Positions 10,975 through 21,547 of a DNA stretch of 64,000 bases are shown here, one piece after another. The notes beneath the pieces were generated by a model. That model was given only the letters and a program-made list of their open reading frames with translations. It made no database searches and was not told the origin of the DNA. The stretch lies in contig NC_012860.1 of the NCBI RefSeq assembly GCF_000026945.1, forward strand, positions 2,356,001 to 2,420,000, given 5' to 3'. This DNA comes from Candida dubliniensis CD36 (taxonomy: Eukaryota; Ascomycota; Pichiomycetes; Serinales; Debaryomycetaceae). How positions within the stretch are numbered: the first letter of the stretch is position 1; each line of letters starts with the position of its first letter. A program made the position numbers and the translations under genes.

Positions 10975-11554
10975 TTACAATTTTAAGAAGTTAGAGCTTT
11001 ATAGTTTTCTGGTTTTGCATGGTTTATAGGAATTTAGTTTTCAACAAGAAAATATGTTATGTTTTTATGACACAGTCATCCTATAATCAGATCAACATTC
11101 TGTAAATGACTCGCTGCTTAGAAGTGATTCTTCATGGAATTTTAAAGAAACAGAATCTTGCTTTGAGTGTAGTTTAAATTGGTTTTAGAAACAAGAGATA
11201 TAAGTAGGTTCAAAAACACCACTACGGAAAGAGTTTATTAAATGTATAACTCAAATTGGAGGTCTTGGAATAATAATGAGCACATATCATAAGGTATGTT
11301 TTCTCTTTATTAGCAACATAATCAAAGTGAAGATAAAAACTGTTGGTGAATAGAACAATGGTGCCGTGCGTTTTCCCAAAATTTTCTTGTAAGATTTAGA
11401 TTTCACATATTTGGTGAAAATGTACCACTCAAATGACAAAGAACTGTGGCAATTTAATAAAAATATCTACAAATTTTCAATCATGTAATCAATTTCTGCA
11501 GTAAATCAATATCCTCCTTTCTACTTTTTTTGAACTTTAAAAGTGCTTGCTAAA
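10975..11554. other. Spacer LAP2 to DOPA-dioxygenase-like gene
   Basis: 580 bp without an ORF or clear repeat; nothing recognisable. Confidence 0.45.
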
Positions 11555-12079
11555 ATGGAATACGTCACACATTTACCAAAAGAAGACCCTTCAATTGCAA
11601 CTACATCTACATATGGCTTACAGTTTACATACCCAGTGAAATATTATGATTTCCATGTTTACTATTATGCACACAACGATAAATCAGACAAAGAAGCCAG
11701 GGCATTGTTGAACAAATTGCTAAACGATTTCCCAGAAGACTCTGCCAATGGCTCCATAATTGTGAAAAGATTACCTGATACAAAAGTTATTGGACCACAT
11801 GCTACTCAATTTTGGGAAGCTGACGTTTTGAGACCCGAAGTATTCATCAAAGTTTTAAGTTGGTTTCAATTGAATCACGGAAACTTGTCGGTTTTAATCC
11901 ATCCTCAAACAGGTGATGATGTGAAAGATCACACATCGAGTGCTTTATGGTTAGGTGAGAAACTCCCATTGTTGCTTGACGTTTTTGGTGAACCAGACGG
12001 CAAGATACCTGAATTTGGTGTTCCTCGAGGGAAAAGGATTTCACCTGAAAACTTTGATAGCCACAAGACAACCTTTTAA
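11555..12079 (+). CDS. DOPA 4,5-dioxygenase family protein
   Basis: A 174-residue small cytosolic protein of the DOPA-dioxygenase-like family common in fungi and bacteria. I place the start at the ATG at 11555. The open frame runs a few codons further upstream, but only a GTG is available there. Family marks are YDFHVYYYAHNDKS near the N-terminus (putative metal-ligand histidine), FWEADVLRPEVF, and LIHPQTGDDVKDHTSSALWLG, where the HPxTG...DH block supplies further conserved histidines. Characterised members cleave DOPA rings, but fungal members like this have no assigned substrate, so the reaction is inferred only at family level. Confidence 0.85.
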   Translation: MEYVTHLPKEDPSIATTSTYGLQFTYPVKYYDFHVYYYAHNDKSDKEARALLNKLLNDFPEDSANGSIIVKRLPDTKVIGPHATQFWEADVLRPEVFIKVLSWFQLNHGNLSVLIHPQTGDDVKDHTSSALWLGEKLPLLLDVFGEPDGKIPEFGVPRGKRISPENFDSHKTTF

Positions 12080-12993
12080 GGATGCTATTGTAAGTGCTGT
12101 GACTAGTACTAATGCTCATTTTTAGTGTGATAATTGGATAAGGTGAATTGTTATACTACGGATGCATTAAAATAAGTCATATGATGAATAACATTGCGAT
12201 TGTGTTAGAACAAAAACGACTGGAAATTTTCTTGTTTATATAATTTACAATTATGACTATAAAATAAGTTTGTAGTTGCTACTAAAGTATGTCAGAATCA
12301 GATCGATCTCTCTATGAAAAATAATCACTACTTATGTCTTGTGCTAGCTAGATTATTATGTACTGATGAACCGCAGTGATCTAGATCTCGAGAGAATGAT
12401 AAGTCTGTTCCTCACAAAACTCGCATACAGTTAATGCTAATCCTCTGTTAGTGTGACAGACCTGAAAAAGATGTACAAATTTTGATTAGATTAGTGTGGT
12501 AGACTGTCAATATTATTGTCCACGTGATTTTTTTAACATTAACTGTATACTGTCTGCAGTAGTATCCTCTGATTCTGTTAACAATTAATACACCTGTGAA
12601 CCCTCGTTTACTTGTTTCTTTGTTTAATTAACTGATAAAGTTTCTAACAACAAATTGAAACTCCACAATAGAAATTTCACAATCAAATTTTAAAAATTAG
12701 TAACATTAACTTAAAGTATTAAATGAAATTGATAGCAAGCACAAGCAATTACAACAACCCAGAAGAGGAAGCTAAGAATGCGAGTTGAATTTCACAAAGA
12801 GCAACAGAATAATAACAACAGCAGAAGCAAAAAAACAAAAAAAAAAAAAAGAAAAAAAAAAAAAATTTTGAACGACATACCAAACACCAATTGCATAATT
12901 ATTGACTCCATATCAATTGCATATAACCAATCTTCGTAATTGATATAACTTTTAACAGGGGATAAACGGGCAAACTAATATATAATTTTAAAA
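12080..12993. other. Spacer with retroelement-like remnant and A-rich leader
   Basis: 914 bp. The left part holds the remnant described at 12230-12324. The rest is AT-rich, with a long A run at about 12832-12864 and a CACGTG at about 12521. No further gene seen. Confidence 0.5.
12230..12324 (+). mobile_element. Possible LTR/gag remnant, copy A
   Basis: The stretch ending in a 12-codon mini-ORF (12289-12324, starting MSESDRS) matches a second site on the minus strand near 25.3-25.5 kb. They share 19 identical bases, AGTATGTCAGAATCAGATC (from 12286). Upstream both have TTTGTAGTTG (12269-12278 here) and similar TATATA-rich sequence. After about ten codons the two diverge and this copy hits a stop. 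A 5' LTR-plus-gag-start relic is my inference; no LTR ends were found here. Confidence 0.4.
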
Positions 12994-13593
12994 ATGGAAA
13001 AGGTTACTGAACATTTGAATGAATTCAAATCTAAAATACCAAACAGTGTGGAGGAATTACAAGACTATCTTGATTATCTCAAGGAAAAAATCCCCACTTC
13101 ATATGATGATTTCAAACCGCAGATTGAATATGTGAAGTCAATTAAAGGTGAAGATGTTGTTAATGACTTTAAAAACTTGAAAGTATCTCCAATTACAGTG
13201 TCATTGACTTTGGTAGCTTTTACCACATTATACTTGTTTGGGAAATTGATTGGTGGGGGTCGTGCTGAAGAAACCCCAAAAAAGAAACCAAGAAAGAAGT
13301 TAACTAAAGCCCAAAAGGCAAACAGACAAATCCAAGAGATTTTGGATTATGTTGAACTGACATATGTTCCTGAAATTGATAAATTTATAGAAACCTATAA
13401 AGAATTGTCATCTGAAGACGTTGAGTATAAATTCAATTATTTCGACGAAATGTTATTGAAAGAATTGATGAAATTGGATGCCATCGATGTTAGTTCTAAT
13501 GAAATCTTGAGAGATAATAGAAGAAAAGTCATTAAATTTATCCAAGATCATCAAAAGAGGTTAGATAAATTTAAAAAGGAAATTAGTAACTAG
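12994..13593 (+). CDS. SNL1: BAG-domain Hsp70 nucleotide-exchange factor, ER/nuclear-envelope anchored
   Basis: A 199-residue protein resembling yeast Snl1. An N-terminal ~65-residue helical region is followed by one membrane segment (about 68-90, ITVSLTLVAFTTLYLFGKLI). Then come a basic linker (PKKKPRKKLTKAQK) and a C-terminal three-helix BAG domain (about 105-199, ending FIQDHQKRLDKFKKEI). In yeast Snl1 this domain faces the cytosol, binds Hsp70 ATPase domains and also ribosomes, and the gene was found as a suppressor of nuclear-pore defects. It converges on the next gene, with only ~90 bp between the stop codons. Confidence 0.88.
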   Translation: MEKVTEHLNEFKSKIPNSVEELQDYLDYLKEKIPTSYDDFKPQIEYVKSIKGEDVVNDFKNLKVSPITVSLTLVAFTTLYLFGKLIGGGRAEETPKKKPRKKLTKAQKANRQIQEILDYVELTYVPEIDKFIETYKELSSEDVEYKFNYFDEMLLKELMKLDAIDVSSNEILRDNRRKVIKFIQDHQKRLDKFKKEISN

Positions 13594-13684
13594 TACCTAA
13601 ATATAATTTGTGTAGTAACATGTGTTTGTTCCATTAAATGAATATTTTCAAAAAAAAAAAAAATTGACAAAGCAGTTCAAATCC

Positions 13685-15253
13685 CTATATAAACAATTCT
13701 CCACTGATTACCCTTGTAGGTTTTATATCACCAATTTCCTTTAACTTTGGCAATCTTCTTTTTGGTCCCCTTGTTCTTCGTTTAGATTGTTCATTGTCAC
13801 CACTACTATTGTTGACAGTATCTTTCGTATCCTCTACCTTTTGCTCCATTTTCGGTTTCGCTTGATCCTGATCCTCTTTTTTCGGTGAACCAAGTCTCTT
13901 TAATTGGGACATCAATTCTTTCGTATCTTTTTCCTGATACGTACTCAATGAAACTTTGGATGGTTTGATTGGTTTGGGTGGAGCTTTAGTTACAATTTTT
14001 TCAAATCGTTTTTGAAACTCTGGTGGTGGATTATTAAAAGCCATACTTTTGGGCCTTAGTGATGGAATGGGACCAGCTTTAACTTTTTCAAATTTGGAAA
14101 GATATTCTTCTTCATCCTTAGTTCTTTCAATTGGTTTCCTGGTGGGGGATTGAGATCTAAGTTGTGCCAATTTGGCCTCAAATTCTACTATAACCTTGGT
14201 TTGTGGAACACCAGTAATCTTTTTCTCGACTTTTTCCGGTGATGACGATGATGATGCTGATTTGAATTCTTTAAATTTCAATTTAAATTCAGCTTCCTCT
14301 TTGGTTTCAAACAAGTTTTCCTTTGACAAAGTTGGTTTCTTGGGTATTTCTGGTTTGGTGGTTTTTTTCAAAAACAATGGTTTACTAGGTTTTTCCACTG
14401 GAGGTTTGGTGTCAGTTTTACTAACTGCACTATCTATCCAGTTTTTATGTGAAATAACAGACGGTACTGGTCTTTTTGAATCAGGTGAAACCGCTTGTGG
14501 GGTTGATGTAGTCGTTTTCGCCGTTGACAATGATGTGAGCCAATCTGCTTTAGTTGGCTTTACTGGTGTCTTTGGTGAAGTAACTGTGGGTTTATCTGTT
14601 GTCAATTTTTCAGGCGGTCTTGGGGCCGTTTTCTTTACAGTGTTCCCGGATTTTATTAATTCTTCGATATCTTTAAATGATCGATGTTTACCTGATGACT
14701 CATTGGAAAACTTGAAATCAACACTTGAATTGGGTCGAGCAGGTTTTGGTGGCATTGGAAAGGACGACTTTCTTGCAACTGGTTTCAACAAATTAATCTT
14801 CTCAAGATCTGGTTTTCTAGCTGGTAATGCAGGTGGTTTTTCTTCCGTTTCTTCTTTGTATTTTCTTTTTGGTAAAGGTGGTGGGCTCTTTGTGCTTGTT
14901 GCATCGTTAAGAGGTCGTTGTGGTAATTTTGGTGCTTCTTCTTCGTCTTCCTCTTCATAAACATTATCGTTCTGTTTTGTTTTCTCTTTGACGTTCTCCA
15001 CAGTGGACCTACTTCTGTTGAACTTTAAATCAGGAACAGAATAGCCGTAATATGATGTCGTCAATGTAGTATTTGTATTTGATATTGAAGATTTGCTAGG
15101 TGATGTACTGGCCAGTCTCAGTTGTAATTCATCAATATTTCTTTGCAAGTTTCTTTGTCGTTGTTGATCTTCTCGTAATCTCTCTTGAGATAGTTGAGAT
15201 AAACTAGAAAGAAAATCATTGACCTTTTTGTTTGAAGGGGATACTTGTGTCAT
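13685..15253 (-). CDS. Proline-rich SH3-ligand protein, possibly Aim21-like cortical actin factor
   Basis: A 522-residue, largely disordered protein. I start it at the first in-frame ATG (15253). The frame stays open for 24 more codons to a TTG at 15325, reading like protein (SPRKSHIQSSPLSLDHIVDK), but it has no ATG before the upstream stop. Visible elements are a short coiled coil (about 20-45) and many SH3-type ligands (KLPQRPL, PPPLPKRK, PPALPARK, MPPKPARP). Short repeated helices follow (ADWLTSLSTAK, KNWIDSAVSK, EEYLSKFEKV, PEFQKRFEKI, KELMSQLKRL), then a C-terminal TRGPKRRLPK basic motif. This layout suits actin-patch regulators such as Aim21. That assignment is an inference from architecture, not a firm match. 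Confidence 0.7.
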   Translation of the reverse strand: MTQVSPSNKKVNDFLSSLSQLSQERLREDQQRQRNLQRNIDELQLRLASTSPSKSSISNTNTTLTTSYYGYSVPDLKFNRSRSTVENVKEKTKQNDNVYEEEDEEEAPKLPQRPLNDATSTKSPPPLPKRKYKEETEEKPPALPARKPDLEKINLLKPVARKSSFPMPPKPARPNSSVDFKFSNESSGKHRSFKDIEELIKSGNTVKKTAPRPPEKLTTDKPTVTSPKTPVKPTKADWLTSLSTAKTTTSTPQAVSPDSKRPVPSVISHKNWIDSAVSKTDTKPPVEKPSKPLFLKKTTKPEIPKKPTLSKENLFETKEEAEFKLKFKEFKSASSSSSPEKVEKKITGVPQTKVIVEFEAKLAQLRSQSPTRKPIERTKDEEEYLSKFEKVKAGPIPSLRPKSMAFNNPPPEFQKRFEKIVTKAPPKPIKPSKVSLSTYQEKDTKELMSQLKRLGSPKKEDQDQAKPKMEQKVEDTKDTVNNSSGDNEQSKRRTRGPKRRLPKLKEIGDIKPTRVISGELFI

Positions 15254-15632
15254 TTTGTCAACTATATGATCGAGTGAAAGTGGTGAACTTTGTATGTGGG
15301 ATTTCCTCGGTGATATTATCGACAAATATGAGAATTATCGAAGAGAAAAATTAGTTAGCAATGAAAAATGAGACGGAAAGGATCAAAATGTAAACAAAGA
15401 AGAAGCTCCACTTGGATTTTTAAGAACAATAGATAGATCAACTTGTTTCAAGGGTTCTCTGTATTTTTTACAATTGAACACTTTAAATTTAACGTAAAAT
15501 GAATATTTAAAATAAATCGAATTTTATATTTTATGAAAACATTGAAAAATAGAAATCTCAAAGTACAGAAAATACAATGATATGGATACTAGAACTATAA
15601 AATAACGGGAGAACTTTTTAGGTGCATTTTGC
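15254..15632. other. Spacer between GCA2 3' end and proline-rich gene
   Basis: 379 bp, AT-rich. It includes the open non-ATG extension of the proline-rich gene (15254-15325). A TGCTAAC (minus strand, about 15354-15360) resembles a branch point, but no 5' splice site or upstream ATG exon was found. Confidence 0.45.
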
Positions 15633-18479
15633 TTACCATTGGATGGTAAATTCATTGGCAAAGGCACCGTTTTTGGTGAATTTTTCCAAATCAGTAAGGT
15701 GTACAGCACCATTTTCGTACTTGTGGGTTATAGTTTCGTTGTTAAACGAAACCTTCTTAGGTTCAGCATCAACACCCAAAATTGTAACATTGGCTAAAGG
15801 TTGGGAAGCTTCATATTCACCAAAAACAGAAGCAACCAATTTGTTCTTGGATGCAACAAAGTCAACGTACAATGCTTCTTCAACATCTACGGATTCACCG
15901 TCATCGAGATACAATTTACCAGAAGCTGCACCATCAGCATCCAAGGCAACCAATAATCCAAATGGATTCTTTCTTGATTCAGTGGTGGTGTAACCTGGTT
16001 CTTGAGTTGGAATGATGTTTCCACCTTTGATGTGTAATGGAATGTGACCCAAAGGAGCATTCAAAGTTTCATTCTTACCAACAGTAAACTCTTGTTTCTT
16101 GTGAGTGTAGAAATCGTAGTACACAGCATTTTCACCTGGGAAAACACCTTTAGTATGGTTGACACCTGGTTCCAATACTGGTGTAACCAACAATGCATCA
16201 CCAACGAAAAATTGAGTATCAACACCTGCCAATTCTTTGTTGTAAGGGAATTGCCAGTTGAAAGCACGCATAATTGGAATACCAGTAACATGTGATTCGT
16301 GCAACAAAGTGTAATAGTATGGCAACAAAGAGTACCTGACGTTAATGGATGTCTTGGTTGCATTCATAACACCTTCCCAGACATAAGGTTCTTGTGGAAT
16401 AGCACCCAAAACATTGTGGTTTCTGTAGAATGGGAAGAATGAGGCTAATTGCATCCATCTAGAACATAATTCCATATCAGTATTACCATTGAAACCACAT
16501 GCATCAACACCAAAGAATGGAATACCAGCAAGACCCATTGACAAGGCTTGAGGGATAGAAAAGTACATCATGTAGTAATCAGCTGAGTTATCACCTCCCC
16601 AATGACCCATGTTTTGACCTGATCCAGCAAATGATGAACGTCCAATAATAAATGGTCTTTTGTCAGGGTTGATTTCCAATAATGCTTCACGGATAGCTCT
16701 TTCTTGTAAAAATCCATAAAGGTTATGAATATCATATTCAACAGTTCCATCGGCATGGGTGGCATTAGGAGATACAGCATGTGTTGCAAGATCATGATCA
16801 CCTTGAGCATGATTGATGGCATAAGGTGGATAATTGATATTCCCTTTACCTGAAGCCAAAGTGTTTTTGGAATCGATGGAAGAAGAAGATGAAGAAGTTG
16901 GTGATGATTTATCAGTTGTTGCTGTAGCAGCAATAGATTTTGAAATTGATTTCCATTCAGATGAATTGGTTTTGTCAAATCCTAATGGGTATTGAGTTGG
17001 GGAATTACCAACGGCAAAAGGTGGATGAACAGGGTTGTCGTAGTATCTGTCAGTACCACAGGAACCAACACAGAATGAACTGACTTCATTCATATCTGTC
17101 CAAATACCATCAAAAGGAATTCTTTCATACCAATCTTTGAACAATTTGTTCCAATATTCTTGAGTGTTATTATTCAAAAAGTCTGGGAATACAGTGTATC
17201 CTGGCCAAACAGCACCAATGTATAATGATCCATCAGGATTTTTCAAAAAGACATCGGATTCATTACCCAAGTGGAATGGTTCATAATCATTATCAGTTGC
17301 ATTGTTTGGGTTAGGAACATAAATTGCAGCATCAAATATAGGAACATAATGTTGACTATTGTTGTGAATGTCATCCAAGAATTTTCTGTATTTGTCAAGT
17401 GGGAATCTATGTGGATCGTTGGTGAAATCTTTGTATCCATCCATATAATCTATATCTGACCAAATGGTTTCCAAAGGAATATCAAATTTTTTGAAATTTT
17501 CAACAACAGTTTCAAGTGATTCAACAGTGTCATAACCCCATCTACATTGATGGTAACCTAATGCCCAGTATGGTTGCATGGCTGGTAACCCAATTTCAGA
17601 GACATATTGTTGGATAACATCCTTTGGATCTGGACCGCTAAAGAAATAAAGATCAATAACACCTGAAAGAGCACGCCAAGTAAGAGAAGTCTCACCAACA
17701 ACAACTTCTTGAATAGCTGAAGTTCTCCAATAAACACCATGGGTTGTGTTTGTGTTATATCTTTGATCGTAGTATACTGGATGAACACCGTAAATGTTAC
17801 CATCAATTGGATCACCAACGTCATTGGCAAATAATGTCTTGACAACACCTGGTTCGTTCAAAGATCCATGTATGGATTCACCTAACCCAGTAATTGAGTG
17901 ACCTTTAGGCAAAGTGGTATTGAATTGAATGAATTGATTAGAAAAAACCAATGGATTACCTTTAGTGGAGAACAAAACTTCACGAGTCGAGCTTCTCAAA
18001 ACTTCAAATCCAAAATCTTCTTCATCATATTCAAAAACCAAATCGGAATTCTCAAAATTAAAAGTGTTAGCATCACCTTCAAGTTTTGGTTTAACAACAA
18101 GTTCTTCTGGTAAAACAAAAACATCAGTTAAATCAGTAGGTTCAATATGAACGTTCAATCTCTTGTCGCTTTGGTATTCAACGGACAAGTTCAAATATTC
18201 AAAATCATAACCATAAATATTGGTAGCTTCTTTAAGTTTCAAAATACCAGTCAATCCTCTACCAGTTAAAGTAACATTCACCAACGAATAACCTTTAGCA
18301 GCAGCATTAGCATCAACAGCAGTATCATTTAAAATATTAGGCACTTGTTTGACACCTAAAGTGAGTTCGGTAGGAACAGTTTTTTGGGCGTCTTCTGCAC
18401 TACTACTACTTGTTGGAGCAGCACTGACAATTGAAGAGAGACCCAAAGCAGCAACAAATACCTTTGATAATAATCTCAT
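15633..18479 (-). CDS. GCA2: Secreted GH31 glucoamylase / alpha-glucosidase
   Basis: A 948-residue secreted glycoside hydrolase family 31 enzyme releasing glucose from maltose and starch-like alpha-glucans. The start at 18479 gives a classical signal peptide (MRLLSKVFVAALGLSSIVSA); the frame upstream to 18557 lacks an ATG. Catalytic features are WSDIDYMDGYKDF near 341, the nucleophile aspartate in GIWTDMNEVSSF near 459, and the acid/base region GHWGGDNSADY near 627. Many N-x-S/T sites fit an extracellular glycoprotein, and a Ser-rich linker sits around 510-545. C. albicans carries two closely related genes, GCA1 and GCA2. I favour GCA2 from remembered gene order near GLY1, but the paralogue is not proven by sequence here. 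Confidence 0.93.
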   Translation of the reverse strand: MRLLSKVFVAALGLSSIVSAAPTSSSSAEDAQKTVPTELTLGVKQVPNILNDTAVDANAAAKGYSLVNVTLTGRGLTGILKLKEATNIYGYDFEYLNLSVEYQSDKRLNVHIEPTDLTDVFVLPEELVVKPKLEGDANTFNFENSDLVFEYDEEDFGFEVLRSSTREVLFSTKGNPLVFSNQFIQFNTTLPKGHSITGLGESIHGSLNEPGVVKTLFANDVGDPIDGNIYGVHPVYYDQRYNTNTTHGVYWRTSAIQEVVVGETSLTWRALSGVIDLYFFSGPDPKDVIQQYVSEIGLPAMQPYWALGYHQCRWGYDTVESLETVVENFKKFDIPLETIWSDIDYMDGYKDFTNDPHRFPLDKYRKFLDDIHNNSQHYVPIFDAAIYVPNPNNATDNDYEPFHLGNESDVFLKNPDGSLYIGAVWPGYTVFPDFLNNNTQEYWNKLFKDWYERIPFDGIWTDMNEVSSFCVGSCGTDRYYDNPVHPPFAVGNSPTQYPLGFDKTNSSEWKSISKSIAATATTDKSSPTSSSSSSIDSKNTLASGKGNINYPPYAINHAQGDHDLATHAVSPNATHADGTVEYDIHNLYGFLQERAIREALLEINPDKRPFIIGRSSFAGSGQNMGHWGGDNSADYYMMYFSIPQALSMGLAGIPFFGVDACGFNGNTDMELCSRWMQLASFFPFYRNHNVLGAIPQEPYVWEGVMNATKTSINVRYSLLPYYYTLLHESHVTGIPIMRAFNWQFPYNKELAGVDTQFFVGDALLVTPVLEPGVNHTKGVFPGENAVYYDFYTHKKQEFTVGKNETLNAPLGHIPLHIKGGNIIPTQEPGYTTTESRKNPFGLLVALDADGAASGKLYLDDGESVDVEEALYVDFVASKNKLVASVFGEYEASQPLANVTILGVDAEPKKVSFNNETITHKYENGAVHLTDLEKFTKNGAFANEFTIQW

Positions 18480-19203
18480 ATTTGTTTGGTTTTGATTTGA
18501 TTTGTCTTGATTCAAAAAATTTGGAGAATAAAATAATTTTGCAATTACTTTTTCCAAGCTTTTATAGTTTTTATTTTTGTATTTCTCCTCTTTAAAAATT
18601 ACTCGAAATTATTCTAATATTGACTCCATGAATAATTATACCCCCTCTTTTTTTATGGAGAAAATATTCTCCGCTCGGAATAAATTCCTCTTATTGTCCG
18701 AAACACTAGCCTGATTTTTTGGTTGTCAACATGACCAAATTAATTAGCTGCCATGTAGTAATTGAATGAAACAAAAAACTAAAAAGCACTAAAAGCACTA
18801 AAAACAAAAAGTGGGGGAGAAATATTTCATTTTTTTTTTGTATTGCGCAGATTTCTCTATGCAATAATACTCATTCTCAAACAGTAAACCAATATCATTT
18901 ATAACCCCATTTAGTTCTCAGGTGGAGTTAGTCAAAGACAATCCAGAGTACTGCTTTTATTTGGTATCTGATGAGAAATAATCTCTAGGATTGTGGGGTT
19001 GGCTAAAACTAAGTTGAGACTGCTTTGAGTGAACTCAACTTTTGTGGAATAAATCCGAAAACCAAAATAAAATACAAAATTTGGGGAGCCTTATAGGTAC
19101 ATAGTGGGCCCACTATCGGTTACAAAAGGAAGGTGGAGTGAATTCGGAACCTTAGTTACTAATTATTTCAAGATTCAGGTGGAGAAGGAAAGCAATCATA
19201 TCT

Positions 19204-19234
19204 CTTTTGTTTTGTTTTGTTTTGTTTTGTTTTG

Positions 19235-19265
<31 letters not shown>

Positions 19266-19269
19266 TTTT
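19204..19269 (+). repeat. (TTTTG)n pentanucleotide microsatellite
   Basis: About eleven perfect TTTTG units followed by a T run. A likely length-polymorphic locus about 730 bp upstream of the GCA2 start codon. Confidence 0.95.
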
Positions 19270-20637
19270 GGGGAGTGCTTATAATTTAAAAATTCTACTA
19301 AAGTAATTTTATCACTTTTATACGGGGTTTTTCAAAAATTGCGCCCTTCAAATTAAGGTATCGGATGCTAAGGAACCGACTGGAATATAAATTGAGTTGC
19401 TCGTGATCAAAACTTAACAATAAATTTCACTGTTGGCATTGACAATGGAACCAATCATTTTGTGGGTTACATTTCTTATTGAGCCCTCGAAATAAAAAAC
19501 CCATGGGGAAAACTTGTTTCAAGTCTAATATTATGATTTACTAAAACATCTATTTAGATCCTCTTTTATTCTTCTTTTACTAAAAATTGGGCTTTTCATT
19601 GGACAGTGGTTGAATTCATACGAACAATTAGATGGGTTTTTCCGCAAAAAAATCTCCAAAACCAAGAAAAATCCATGTTTTTTTTCCGAGGTAAATCCGA
19701 CGAAAATGTTCAAAAAAATTTAAAATCATCTTCAATATGAATTAAAATCGATCGGAAGTCAAGTACGGTCCATTTCGGAATCTAATTCCGAGTTAGCCAC
19801 AAAAAAAAAACAAGACTATATGTGTGCAAGTTGTACAATACAGCCCCTTGCGCTCAACCTTCGTCCCTTTGACAAGATAAAGATTTCTGTTATATATGAT
19901 AATTAAATGTCTATGGAGATGGTTTATATAAGATAAAAGAGAACTTGCTTATAGATTCAAAGAAAAAAACCCCAAAATAGAAATATTTTATACCCAATTG
20001 GGAATTTAAGATATTTCTAGAGTTCTGGGCAAAAGAGAAATGATAACAAACTATTACTAATGTTAAAGTTAATGTTATCTAGATTTGTTATGAAAGTTTA
20101 GGATTGCTCCCGAGGGGCGTGTTTAATCTTTGTAATTGTTTTTTGGTTTTTAGATTAAATAAAGAAAAGGGAGTTAAAAAATATAAAAAAAAAAAAAAAA
20201 CCGTGGAAAAGCAATCAACAAAGCAATCGGGATGGGATGCCTTTTTTTTTTTTCCTTGGTAAGAATGGTTAGAGTTAGGGATAATAATAAATAATAACAA
20301 ATGAACAAGGCGATGATTAAAAAAGAAGAAGATTCTATAAAGATGAATATCTACGAAGAATAAAGAAGTTAAAAGATAAAGGCTCATTGTTGTTAAAACT
20401 TTATTGTAAGCAATATTAATATAATGATAACTCATACATACATATATGTACCACCACCACCACCATCACTGCGGGTTTTATTTAGTTGAAAGTTTAATCT
20501 ATATTAATCATTTACAATCAGTTTTGGCTTTAATTTGAGGCATTTTATTTTTAAGAAAAATAAACTCCGAAAATCTCATCCCTATTTGTTGTTGTCGTTC
20601 ATATCCCATCTCAATTCAAAGTATGGTAATGGATAAT

Positions 20638-20675
20638 TATGTATATGTATATGTATGTATGTATGTATGTATGTT
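20638..20675 (+). repeat. TATG/TA microsatellite
   Basis: Imperfect ATGTAT then ATGT units in an ORF-free stretch. Confidence 0.85.
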
Positions 20676-21547
20676 GAATGTAGATTCATAGACGGATAGA
20701 TATAGATAAGTTAGGTTATTGGTCCCCAAGAAAAAGAAAATAATATTATTTATTCTAAGTTTACTTTACGCAACCAACTGTGACTTCAACCCTGATTCAC
20801 CCCCTGAAAAAGTTTTGGTTTATTTTTGGATTACATTTATATTCAATTGGTATTTCTTTCGGTATTTTTAACTTTTCTCTCCGCTTTATAAGTCTATTGA
20901 ATTAAAGTCTAACTACAATCGACTAGGAGTATAACCAAGGAATTGTGAGTCGTCGTCGTTATTTTTTTTTTCTTTTTTGCACCTTGTGTACAATTTGTAC
21001 AAACAGACACAACCCCCAAACACTTATCCAACAAGCTTTAATAATTATATGCTTCGTGTAGAACTTAGTAGTAGACATAGTTTTGAGAATCATAAATAGA
21101 TAAATAGATAAATATATATATATATATATGTTTATACTATATATGTATAAATATAGAAAAATATGTATAATGTGTATCAATAAACTTAAACAATCAAAGT
21201 GAAAAAAAAAAAGTTGAAAATTGAAAATTGAATAAAAAAAAAAGGGGGTGGGAGGGAAGGAAATTCAATAACAATATGCTAATGTGTGAATGAGTATGAC
21301 AAGGTTCCAGATGTGGGTCTTTCAGGGAATTGAAGAAATATGAATTGAATAATAAAAAAAGGAACAACCAAAAATCAGAATTGAAAATAAAAAAAACCAA
21401 TAAATAAAATGAATCACTATGTGTGTCGCATATATATATCCATATTACCCTCTCTATCGATAACTAATAGTAATAGTAGTGGTGGTAAAATGAATAAATA
21501 TACAAATGATAAATAAGTAAGACTTGTCTTATTTGTTTGGTTATTTT

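Larger units (their letters stand above)
18480..21547. other. ORF-poor spacer upstream of GCA2
   Basis: About 3 kb with no convincing ORF: only short, low-complexity frames on either strand. The proximal part must carry the GCA2 promoter. It contains a (TTTTG)n tract, a TATG/TATA tract near 20.64-20.68 kb, several A/T runs and an ACC run near 20450. No tRNA, snRNA or other RNA gene was recognised. Confidence 0.6.

Noticed and set aside
14172..14960. 262-codon + strand ORF
   Set aside because: Antisense shadow of the proline-rich gene; S/F/G-biased and without features.
15354..15360. TGCTAAC branch-point-like sequence upstream of the proline-rich gene
   Set aside because: No 5' splice site or ATG-bearing first exon could be found within several hundred bases.
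20959..21400. Minus-strand ORFs rich in I/Y/F
   Set aside because: They translate TA dinucleotide and T-run DNA; low complexity, no leader or conserved feature.
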